Assembly: GCA_937974415.1 (NCBI GenBank)
Contig: CALJXB010000303.1
Location: 1-6,436 of the forward strand
DNA length: 6,436 nt
Source of the DNA: an uncultured Kiloniellales bacterium
GTDB lineage: Bacteria > Pseudomonadota > Alphaproteobacteria > Kiloniellales > JAKSDN01
Direction of reading: 5' to 3'
Shown: positions 1 through 5,557 of the stretch, in pieces
Numbering within the stretch: position 1 is the stretch's first letter
Layout: each line of letters begins with the position of its first letter
Made by a program: the position numbers and the translations under genes
The notes under the pieces: model-generated
The model's database searches: none
The model's input: the letters and a program-made list of their open reading frames with translations, nothing else
Told to the model about the DNA's origin: nothing

Positions 1-589
1 GCCCAACACCGAGAACCTGGGCCTGGACGCGGCCGGCGTCGATCTCGACGACAAGGGGGCGGTGAAGGTGGACGCCTTCTCCCAAACCAGCCAGCCCAAC
101 GTCTACGCCGTCGGCGACGTGACCGACCGCATCAACCTGACCCCGGTGGCGATCCAGGAGGCCATGGCCTTCGTCGACACGGTCTTTCGAAACAATCCCC
201 GGGCCATGGACCACGCCAACGTGGCCTCGGCGGTGTTCAGCCAGCCGCCGGTCGCCACGGTGGGCTTGACCGAGGCCCAGGCCCGCGCCGAAGTGGGCGC
301 GCTCGACCTCTACCGCTCCACCTTCCGGCCCCTGAAGCACACCCTCTCGGGCCGCGACGAGAAGACCATGATGAAGCTGATCGTCGCGCGAGACAGCCAG
401 AAGGTGGTGGGCGCCCACATGGTGGGCCTGGACGCGGCGGAGATCGTCCAGGGCGTCGCCATCGCCATCAAGATGGGCGCCACCAAGGCCGACTTCGACG
501 CCACCGTCGGCATCCACCCGACCGCCGCCGAGGAGTTTGTCACCATGCGCGAGCCGGTTAAGCAGGAGCACGAGCAGGCGGCGGAGTGA
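1..589 (+). CDS. gor: Glutathione-disulfide reductase, C-terminal part (5' truncated by window edge)
   Basis: This enzyme reduces glutathione disulfide to two glutathiones with NADPH in the cytoplasm, using bound FAD. The frame is open from base 2, so 195 codons are present of a family that is usually about 450-460 residues; the N-terminal FAD fold with the redox-active cysteine pair lies outside the window. The fragment begins in the PNTENLGL segment typical of the end of the NADPH domain. Next comes the second FAD-contact motif YAVGDV (fragment residues 35-40), then the dimerisation domain from about residue 70. The catalytic HPTAAEE motif is at 172-178; by family knowledge its His (172) and a Glu (177) complete the active site of the partner subunit. 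This motif and the RINLTP segment favour glutathione reductase over lipoamide or mercuric reductase. The gene ends in TGA, 4 bp from the stop of the opposing DUF4153 gene. Any start codon inside this stretch is an artefact of truncation. Confidence 0.93.
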   Translation, partial: PNTENLGLDAAGVDLDDKGAVKVDAFSQTSQPNVYAVGDVTDRINLTPVAIQEAMAFVDTVFRNNPRAMDHANVASAVFSQPPVATVGLTEAQARAEVGALDLYRSTFRPLKHTLSGRDEKTMMKLIVARDSQKVVGAHMVGLDAAEIVQGVAIAIKMGATKADFDATVGIHPTAAEEFVTMREPVKQEHEQAAE

Positions 590-597
590 GGCCTCAC
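586..597. repeat. 12-bp perfect palindrome joining two convergent stop codons
   Basis: GTGAGGCCTCAC is perfectly self-complementary. It contains the TGA stop of gor (587-589) and, on the other strand, the TGA stop of the DUF4153 gene (596-594), with GGCC between and around them. Having no loop and no T-run, it is not a classical intrinsic terminator. Part of the symmetry follows automatically from two TGA codons facing each other at even spacing, so a functional role is uncertain. Confidence 0.5.
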
Positions 598-2417
598 CGG
601 TCCGTGCGGTCGATCAGGACCATCATGTCGCCGGCGTGAATCTCGGCGCGGGTGTCGCGCAAGGTCCCGTTCAGGCTCTGGAACACTAGGCGCACCCGCA
701 AGGGGTCGTCGCGGGCTTCCAGGGTGAAGTCCTCGACCGCCCGGTTGGCGCCCTGCTGGCTCAAGAGGGCGACGAAGGCCTTGAGGTCCATGTCCAACGC
801 GGCGCCGTCCGGGGCCGAGACCGTGAGGAGGCCTGTCGCGGGATGGAAGCTGAAGGCGTAGCTTTCGCCGCCGGCGTCGGGGCCCAGGCTGCCTTCCCAG
901 AGCTTGCCGTTATAAGAATAAAGGTTGATGCGGCCGATCCGCTCGAAGCCCTCGATGGAGGCCAGCTTGGCGTTCTGCTGGGCGTAGAAGTGGAAGCCGG
1001 GGCTCGCGTCCACATAGAGCTGATAGGTGAGGCCCATGGCCTCGACGATCTCCTTGGCATAGGGATTGGCGGCGAAGTCGAACTCGCTCCCTTCGAACCA
1101 GGGCGCCAGGGCCTCGTGCTTGCCGGACTCGCGCAGATAATTGACGATAGAGGACACCTGGACCATGTCCTCTTGCGCCACGCCGTCGCCATCTTCGGAG
1201 GCGGCAGGGATGATCCGGCCGTCCCTTAGAATGTCATTTCTGGTGAGGACCTCGGCCAGCCGCGCCATTTGGCTGGTCTTGGAGAGGTCCTCCGCGCCCC
1301 ACGGCCCGAACGAGCCGAGCGCCAGCAGGGCCGCGAGGGACAGGGGCACGGCCTTGAGGCCGGTTTTCGGCTTCAGGGTCATGAAGGGGGCGAGCAGCAG
1401 TAGCCAGGCGGCGAAGGCCATGACCAGATAGCGGTCCTCGGTGATGCCGTAGGCCTCGACCCGAACCCAGATCGCCAGGGCCAGAAGCCCGGCCGGGACG
1501 AGGAGCGCGGGATAGAACCAGCGATGAAATTTGCGGACGTGCCAGGCCCCCGTCTCGCGCAGGGGATAGGCGATGAGATGCGCCGCCACGCCGAAGCCGG
1601 CGTAGCCCATGATCAGCACCGCCACCTCGCCCTTGGGCAGCTCCCAGAGCACGGCGATCTTGACCATGAAGGCATAGAGGATGGCGAAATAGGCGATCGC
1701 GAGCGGAATCAAGATGTAGCTGGCGAGGAAGGCGAGGGGGCGCGGCACCAGGGGTACATCTGCGCTCGTCTCCGGCGCGGCGAAGCTACGCGGGATGCCG
1801 GCCAGCGCCAGCCAGGGCGCCAGCAGGGCGAGGGAGAGGGTCCAGACGTCGCCGTAGAGCTCGCCCGGCACGTTGAGCCCGAAGAGCGCGTCGAGCGCCG
1901 CGAAGGCGCCCGAGACGCCGGCGCCCAGCACCACGCCGACCAGCAGGCCGAAGGCGCAGCCGAACCAGGCGAGCCGGTTGAAGTGCCACAGGGCGTCGTC
2001 GGCCCCATCCGACGGGCGCGCCCGGGTGAAAGGGGCGGCCATGACCGCCAGCACGCAGGCCGGCGCCAAGAAGAGGTTGAGGCCGCTCGTCCAGAAGGAC
2101 TCGAGGTCGGCGGTCGCCACCCGCCAGGCCAGCAAGCCGCCCGCAGCGAGGGTGATGAGGATTGTGAGCGGTTTCGGCCAGTCGCGGGACTCGCCCAGGA
2201 GATGGCCGGCGAGGAACAGGAAGAAGGCGATGACGCAGAACCACAGGCTGCGCCCCAGGACCTCGTCGTCGTCGAGCAGCGAGAGGTCGTGAATGCTGAG
2301 GAGGACCAGGGCGCTGAAGGCGAGCGCCGCGGCAAAGGCCAGCGGAAAGCGCGCCGGCGTTTCCTTCAGGTGGGGGCGGAAGGCCGCCCAGTGGGTCTTC
2401 AAGCGTTCGCGCAGCAT
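594..2417 (-). CDS. DUF4153 domain-containing polytopic membrane protein
   Basis: This is a 607-residue inner-membrane protein of unknown biochemical function. A hydrophilic stretch of about 22 residues is followed by some eleven hydrophobic segments (roughly residues 23-42, 56-74, 84-101, 113-131, 147-173, 190-208, 228-252, 263-284, 300-319, 329-347, 355-373). A predicted soluble region of about 230 residues follows (374-607). The stretch KFHRWFYPALL (296-306), the GITEDRY loop (324-330) and SFGPWGAEDLSKTSQMARL (369-387) are the segments by which I recognise DUF4153. No catalytic motif or signal peptidase site is visible. The ATG at 2417 was chosen because the protein then begins MLRERLKTHW just before the first membrane segment. 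A longer in-frame start at 2501 has its GGGAG abutting the ATG with no spacing, and the frame stays open far beyond by chance. The Shine-Dalgarno sequence is weak. The gene is convergent with gor and divergent from aroG, so it is probably transcribed alone. Confidence 0.86.
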   Translation of the reverse strand: MLRERLKTHWAAFRPHLKETPARFPLAFAAALAFSALVLLSIHDLSLLDDDEVLGRSLWFCVIAFFLFLAGHLLGESRDWPKPLTILITLAAGGLLAWRVATADLESFWTSGLNLFLAPACVLAVMAAPFTRARPSDGADDALWHFNRLAWFGCAFGLLVGVVLGAGVSGAFAALDALFGLNVPGELYGDVWTLSLALLAPWLALAGIPRSFAAPETSADVPLVPRPLAFLASYILIPLAIAYFAILYAFMVKIAVLWELPKGEVAVLIMGYAGFGVAAHLIAYPLRETGAWHVRKFHRWFYPALLVPAGLLALAIWVRVEAYGITEDRYLVMAFAAWLLLLAPFMTLKPKTGLKAVPLSLAALLALGSFGPWGAEDLSKTSQMARLAEVLTRNDILRDGRIIPAASEDGDGVAQEDMVQVSSIVNYLRESGKHEALAPWFEGSEFDFAANPYAKEIVEAMGLTYQLYVDASPGFHFYAQQNAKLASIEGFERIGRINLYSYNGKLWEGSLGPDAGGESYAFSFHPATGLLTVSAPDGAALDMDLKAFVALLSQQGANRAVEDFTLEARDDPLRVRLVFQSLNGTLRDTRAEIHAGDMMVLIDRTDR

Positions 2418-2426
2418 GTCTCGGAG

Positions 2427-2454
2427 CCTAAATCGCGGGTCCTTAGGATTTAGG
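2427..2454. repeat. Inverted repeat CCTAAATC-N12-GATTTAGG upstream of the DUF4153 gene
   Basis: The two 8-bp arms, 2427-2434 and 2447-2454, are perfect reverse complements separated by 12 bp. The element ends 9 bp before the ATG of the minus-strand DUF4153 gene. Read on the minus strand, the arm at 2454-2447 (CCTAAATC) matches seven of eight positions of the Caulobacter sigma-73 -10 pattern GCTANAWC, though no good -35 lies upstream of it. It could be an operator overlapping the promoter or a leader hairpin. An AAGGA (2444-2440) lies in the loop, too far from the start (22 nt) to be a normal Shine-Dalgarno site. If translation began at 2501 instead, the repeat would be inside the coding region. 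Confidence 0.5.
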
Positions 2455-2750
2455 AAAGCCGCCGGGCAGTCCGATGGGACCTGGATTGCCGGCGACACCA
2501 TCTCCCGGCACCCGATCCTGCCCAACTTCATGGCCGAATGAGGGCGTCCATGGGCCGGCAAATGGGCGCTCGGAAGGTCCTTGGGGGGCGCTTGCCGGTG
2601 AGGCCTGCGCGGCGAATCCCCGTTAAAAGGCCTAGAATGAGCCACATATGAGAGTTTCGGAGGCCGTTCGGCGCCAATTGCAGCTCTTTGCGTGGCGGCT
2701 GGCGTTGGCGGTGAGCCGGCGACCGGCCCCTTTGCCTCTGCCGTTTCCTG

Positions 2751-2779
2751 TGGAAAACTCGGGCCTGGGCCGCTACAAC
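2751..2779 (+). promoter_or_regulatory. Candidate housekeeping sigma promoter for aroG
   Basis: A -35-like TGGAAA (2751-2756, four of six against TTGACA) is followed after exactly 17 bp by TACAAC (2774-2779, four of six against TATAAT). The -10 with its two preceding bases reads GCTACAAC, a full match to the Caulobacter sigma-73 -10 pattern GCTANAWC. Transcription would start near 2785-2787, giving an untranslated leader of about 80 nt that contains the tandem repeat and hairpin. The -35 is weak, and no transcript data support the site. Confidence 0.42.
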
Positions 2780-2790
2780 CCCGTCTCCCC

Positions 2791-2812
2791 CCAAGTAAGC
2801 CCCAAGTTAGCC
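2791..2812 (+). repeat. 11-bp tandem direct repeat in the aroG leader
   Basis: CCAAGTAAGCC (2791-2801) is followed immediately by CCAAGTTAGCC (2802-2812), two copies differing at one base. They begin a few bases downstream of the predicted transcription start, one helical turn apart. That arrangement would suit a repressor binding two adjacent half-sites, but this is inferred from position only. Confidence 0.5.
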
Positions 2813-2826
2813 CTGGGTGTTGGGGC
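2799..2826 (+). repeat. Hairpin GCCCCAA / TTGGGGC in the aroG leader
   Basis: Perfect 7-bp arms at 2799-2805 and 2820-2826 enclose a 14-nt loop. The left arm overlaps the second copy of the 11-bp repeat. The hairpin ends about 20 nt before the GAGGAAG purine tract at 2847-2853, so it does not hide the ribosome-binding site. No T-run follows, so it is not an intrinsic terminator. It could be a protein-binding dyad in DNA or an mRNA-stability stem. Confidence 0.45.
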
Positions 2827-2864
2827 GGAATTGAGTGAGTGGTCCTGAGGAAGCGAGGTCCAAA

Positions 2865-4256
2865 ATGACCGCGAAGTGGAGCCCGGAGTCCTGGCGCGGG
2901 AAGGAAATCCGTCAGGTCCCCAGTTATCCGGACGAGGCGGCGCTGGCCGAGGTCGAGGCGCGGCTTGCCAACTATCCGCCCCTGGTCTTCGCCGGCGAGG
3001 CGCGGCGGCTCAAGGAGCAACTCGGCCAGGTGGCCGAGGGCAAGGCCTTTCTGCTGCAAGGCGGCGACTGCGCCGAGAGCTTTGCCGAGTTCCACCCCAA
3101 CAACATCCGCGACACCTTCCGGGTGCTGCTGCAGATGGCGGTGGTGCTGACCTTCGGTGCGACCTGCCCGATCGTCAAGGTGGGCCGGATGGCCGGCCAG
3201 TTCGCCAAGCCGCGCTCGGCGCCGAACGAGGTGCAGGGCGGCGAGGAGCTGCCGAGCTATCGGGGCGACATCATCAACGGCATCGAGTTCGAGCCGGCCG
3301 CGCGGACGCCGAACCCGGAGCGCTTGCTGCGCGCCTACAATCAGTCGGCGGCTACCCTCAACCTGCTGCGCGCCTTCGCCCAGGGCGGCTTCGCCGACCT
3401 CCACAAGGTGCATCAGTGGACCCTGGAGTTCGTCGATGGCAGCCCCCAAGGCGAGCGCTATGAGGCCATGGCCGCGCGCATCGACGAGACGCTCGAATTC
3501 ATGGCGGCCTGCGGGCTGACCCCGGAAACGGCGCCGCAGCTGCGCGAGACCGATTTCTACACCAGCCACGAGGCCCTGTTGCTGAACTACGAGCAGGCCT
3601 TGACGAGGGTCGATAGCCTGACCGGCCAGTGGTACGACTGCTCGGCCCACTTCCTGTGGATCGGCGACCGCACGCGGGAGCTCGGCGAGGCCCACGTGGA
3701 GTTCCTCAGTGGGGTCAAGAACCCGATCGGCCTCAAGTGCGGGCCGAGCCTGGAGCCCGACGACTTGCTGCGGCTGATCGACGCGCTCAATCCGGAGGAC
3801 GAGCCCGGGCGCCTCACCCTGATCGCGCGCATGGGGGCCGACAAGGTGGCGGCCGGCCTGCCGCCGCTGGTCAAGGCCGTCGCCCGGGAAGGCCGCAAGG
3901 TCGTCTGGTCCTGCGATCCCATGCACGGCAACACCATCAAGTCCTCCTCCGGCTACAAGACCCGGCCGTTCGAGCGTATCCTCAAGGAGGTGAAGAGCTT
4001 CTTCGAGGTGCACCAGGCCGAGGGCAGCTATGCCGGCGGCGTGCATTTCGAGATGACCGGCCAGGACGTGACCGAGTGCATCGGCGGCGCCCAGGCGATC
4101 AGCGACGAACACCTCGGCGACCGCTATCACACCCATTGCGACCCGCGCCTCAACGCCAGCCAGGCCCTGGAGCTCGCCTTCCTGATCTCCGAGCACCTGA
4201 AGGAAGAGCGCGCCGCGCTGGCCGGCAACGGGCGGCGGGTGGCGGCGGCATCGTAA
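2865..4256 (+). CDS. aroG: Class II 3-deoxy-7-phosphoheptulonate (DAHP) synthase
   Basis: The enzyme condenses phosphoenolpyruvate with erythrose 4-phosphate to DAHP, the first committed step of the shikimate pathway, in the cytoplasm. The 463-residue length and sequence are those of the class II (plant/Mycobacterium) type, not the short E. coli AroF/G/H type. Signatures run in order: [19 protein letters not shown] (5-23), QGGDCAESF (65-73), [14 protein letters not shown] (105-118), YRGDIING (132-139), [16 protein letters not shown] (233-248), GLKCGP (289-294), [10 protein letters not shown] (351-360), [11 protein letters not shown] (394-404) and HTHCDPRLN (422-430). The divalent-metal ligands known for the family are all present: Cys69, His354, Glu396 and Asp426. 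Residues about 200-250 hold the helical insertion that carries allosteric aromatic amino-acid sites in the Mycobacterium enzyme; feedback control here is inferred. The ATG at 2865 is preceded by GAGG (2855-2858) at 6-nt spacing and begins right before the conserved Trp, so the upstream in-frame GTG at 2835 is less likely. It is first gene of a probable three-gene unit. Confidence 0.95.
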   Translation: MTAKWSPESWRGKEIRQVPSYPDEAALAEVEARLANYPPLVFAGEARRLKEQLGQVAEGKAFLLQGGDCAESFAEFHPNNIRDTFRVLLQMAVVLTFGATCPIVKVGRMAGQFAKPRSAPNEVQGGEELPSYRGDIINGIEFEPAARTPNPERLLRAYNQSAATLNLLRAFAQGGFADLHKVHQWTLEFVDGSPQGERYEAMAARIDETLEFMAACGLTPETAPQLRETDFYTSHEALLLNYEQALTRVDSLTGQWYDCSAHFLWIGDRTRELGEAHVEFLSGVKNPIGLKCGPSLEPDDLLRLIDALNPEDEPGRLTLIARMGADKVAAGLPPLVKAVAREGRKVVWSCDPMHGNTIKSSSGYKTRPFERILKEVKSFFEVHQAEGSYAGGVHFEMTGQDVTECIGGAQAISDEHLGDRYHTHCDPRLNASQALELAFLISEHLKEERAALAGNGRRVAAAS

Positions 4257-4297
4257 GGCAAGCGGGCCAAGCGGTTCGGTTAGCGAAAGGCAGCGCC

Positions 4298-5506
4298 ATG
4301 GCGAAGGAAATCGTTCGGCCGGAGGCCGCAACGGCGCCTGCCGTGCCGAATGATGGCGAGGAGTCCGATAGCCAGGCGACCACCGCCTGGCCGCGCCGGA
4401 ACGGCGACATCAACGCCTGGACCGACCATTATTTCAACCGCACCCAGGACGTGGTCGGGCGCTTCGGCGACCGGAAGGTGACCTACGCGCTGTTCCTCAG
4501 ACGGCCCTGCGTCTCGGCACCGAGGCTTGCCATCGCCTGGCTGGAGGGCGTCGCGGCGGAGCGCGGCATCGGCTTCGACATCGATCTGCGCTACGAGGAG
4601 AGCCGCTGGGTCGGGGCCGGCGAACCGCTGATCTACGTCACCGGATCGCTCTACCACCTGGTCGACCTGGAAACCCTGTTGCTGCAGAAGCTGGGGCCGG
4701 CCTGCGTCGCCGCCTACAACGCCTACACCATGTGCGCCGACCTGCCGAAGGTTGCCTTCCTGGCCATGGACGCGCGCCACTGCGCCGGCACCGAGATGGC
4801 CGAGATGATGGCCTATGCCGCTTCGGTCGGCTCGGCCCGGGCCGGGCGCAAGGTGAGCGCCGTCGGCTTCGTCGGCAACGCGACCGATGCCACGGCCCAC
4901 TTCTTCGGCAACGAGGGCGGCATGGGCACCATGCCCCATGCGCTGGTCGGCTATGCCGGCTCGACCGTGCGCGCCGCCGAGATGTTCGACGAAAGCTTCC
5001 CCGACGTGCCCATGACCGTGCTAGTCGACTACTTCGGCCAGGAGGTGAGCGACTCCCTGGCCGTCTGCCGCCGCTTCCCGGAGCGCTGCGCGGCGGGCAC
5101 GCTTTCGATGCGGATCGACACGCCGGGCGGGCGGTTTCTCGAGGGCCTCGACCCGGCCGCCTCCTACGCGGTGCTCGAGCGTCACGTGCCCGAGGCGGTC
5201 CGCGGCTACCGCAACGAAGTTGAACTGCGGTATCTAGTCGGCGCCGGCGTCTCGGCAGCGGCCATCTGGCACCTGCGCGAGACGCTCGACGACGCGGGCT
5301 TCCATAAGGTGAAGATCGTCGCCTCCTCGGGCTTCAATCCGGCCAAGTGCCGGCTCATGGCCGAGGCCAAGGCGCCGATCGACATGATCGGCACCGGCTC
5401 GTTCTTGCCGGAGCTGTGGTCCGAGACCTACGCCACCGCCGACATCGTCGAATACGACGGCGAGCCGCGGGTCAAGGTCGGCCGCGAGTTCCTGTTGCGG
5501 AAATAG
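4298..5506 (+). CDS. Nicotinate phosphoribosyltransferase family protein
   Basis: This 402-residue protein belongs to the type II phosphoribosyltransferases. The expected reaction joins nicotinate and PRPP, with ATP hydrolysis, to give nicotinate mononucleotide for NAD salvage. The first 35 residues or so are Ala/Pro/acidic and probably disordered. Then come TDHYFNRT (42-49), MGTMPHALVG (209-218), VLVDYFGQEVSD (241-252), RIDTPGGRF (272-280), IVASSGFNP (340-348) and DMIGTGSFLPE (362-372). His214 in GTMPH corresponds to the histidine phosphorylated in enterobacterial PncB (alignment by eye). TDHYFNRT and GTMPHAL resemble the archaeal Thermoplasma-type enzyme more than E. coli PncB. Two motifs depart from what I recall: SSGFN where SGGLD is usual, and DARH (158-161) where an RR-x-H element is usual; both may mark an alphaproteobacterial clade. 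The ATG at 4298 has GAAAGG (4285-4290) at 7-nt spacing. It lies 41 nt after aroG with no terminator, which suggests co-transcription. The family call is firm; the exact substrate is less sure. Confidence 0.85.
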   Translation: MAKEIVRPEAATAPAVPNDGEESDSQATTAWPRRNGDINAWTDHYFNRTQDVVGRFGDRKVTYALFLRRPCVSAPRLAIAWLEGVAAERGIGFDIDLRYEESRWVGAGEPLIYVTGSLYHLVDLETLLLQKLGPACVAAYNAYTMCADLPKVAFLAMDARHCAGTEMAEMMAYAASVGSARAGRKVSAVGFVGNATDATAHFFGNEGGMGTMPHALVGYAGSTVRAAEMFDESFPDVPMTVLVDYFGQEVSDSLAVCRRFPERCAAGTLSMRIDTPGGRFLEGLDPAASYAVLERHVPEAVRGYRNEVELRYLVGAGVSAAAIWHLRETLDDAGFHKVKIVASSGFNPAKCRLMAEAKAPIDMIGTGSFLPELWSETYATADIVEYDGEPRVKVGREFLLRK

Positions 5507-5518
5507 ATGCACTGTCCG

Positions 5519-5531
5519 GCCCGGTCCGGGC
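5519..5531 (+). repeat. GC-rich dyad in the spacer before the DapA-like gene
   Basis: GCCCGG-T-CCGGGC is a perfect 6-bp dyad around a single central base. In RNA it would fold as a 5-bp stem with a 3-nt loop. It fills part of the 51-nt spacer after the phosphoribosyltransferase stop. No T-run follows, so termination is unlikely. It could affect mRNA decay between the two genes or simply reflect high GC. Confidence 0.35.
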
Positions 5532-5543
5532 GCGTGCCAGAAC

Positions 5544-5549
5544 GGGAGG
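5544..5549 (+). promoter_or_regulatory. Ribosome-binding site that fixes the DapA-like start
   Basis: GGGAGG, 8 nt before the ATG at 5558, is a strong Shine-Dalgarno sequence. It favours this start over the in-frame ATG at 5507, which directly follows the previous stop codon and has no purine tract before it. The extra 17 residues from 5507 are also unlike the start of the family. Confidence 0.75.
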
Positions 5550-5557
5550 ATGAACCC

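Larger units (their letters stand above)
2418..2864. promoter_or_regulatory. Divergent intergenic region between the DUF4153 gene and aroG
   Basis: These 447 bp carry no gene I can support but should hold the promoters of both flanking genes. They contain an 8-bp inverted repeat near the DUF4153 start (2427-2454), a candidate aroG promoter (2751-2779), an 11-bp tandem repeat (2791-2812) and a hairpin (2799-2826). A lone -10-like TAGAAT sits at 2633-2638 without a matching -35. GCCGG-CGA-CCGGC at 2715-2727 is a short GC hairpin without a T-run. The middle part (about 2460-2740) shows no other convincing structure. A 66-codon open frame at 2648-2848 has no ribosome site and uses codons rare in the neighbours, so it is not called. 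Confidence 0.7.

Noticed and set aside
599..621. GGTCC / GGACC inverted repeat, considered as a terminator for gor
   Set aside because: It has only 5-bp arms with a 13-nt loop, no T-run, and lies inside the DUF4153 coding end.
909..926. A/T-rich patch (ttataagaataaagg) resembling a promoter -10
   Set aside because: On the minus strand it encodes the INLYSYNG stretch of the DUF4153 protein, so the base composition is explained by the codons, and no downstream plus-strand gene starts there.
1524..2453. 309-codon plus-strand frame opposite the DUF4153 gene
   Set aside because: The product is a Glu/Gly/Arg/Gln-rich shadow without recognisable domains, while the minus strand encodes clear membrane segments and family motifs.
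2623..2638. TTAA followed at about the right spacing by AGAA, considered as a CtrA binding site (TTAA-N7-TTAA)
   Set aside because: Only one half-site matches; the second agrees at two of four bases.
2648..2848. 66-codon frame in the aroG upstream region, considered as a leader peptide
   Set aside because: It has no ribosome site, about a quarter of its codons end in A or T (including AGA, TTA and GTA), and it has no run of Phe, Trp or Tyr codons as attenuation would need.
2835..2864. Upstream GTG start for aroG adding ten residues
   Set aside because: The added residues are unlike the family, and the ATG at 2865 has a well-spaced ribosome site and begins just before the conserved WSPESWR.
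3629..4297. Open frame running from inside aroG into the phosphoribosyltransferase frame, as if the protein had a long N-terminal extension
   Set aside because: The translation of this part is Arg/Gly/Pro-rich and shadows aroG codons. A proper ribosome site and ATG occur at 4285-4300.
2418..4331. Minus-strand frame open for a further 638 codons upstream of the DUF4153 start, antisense to the whole of aroG
   Set aside because: It is opposite a conserved enzyme, its translation is Arg/Pro/Gly/His/Leu-rich without family motifs, and long antisense frames are expected in DNA with this GC bias. The DUF4153 homology begins near the ATG at 2417.
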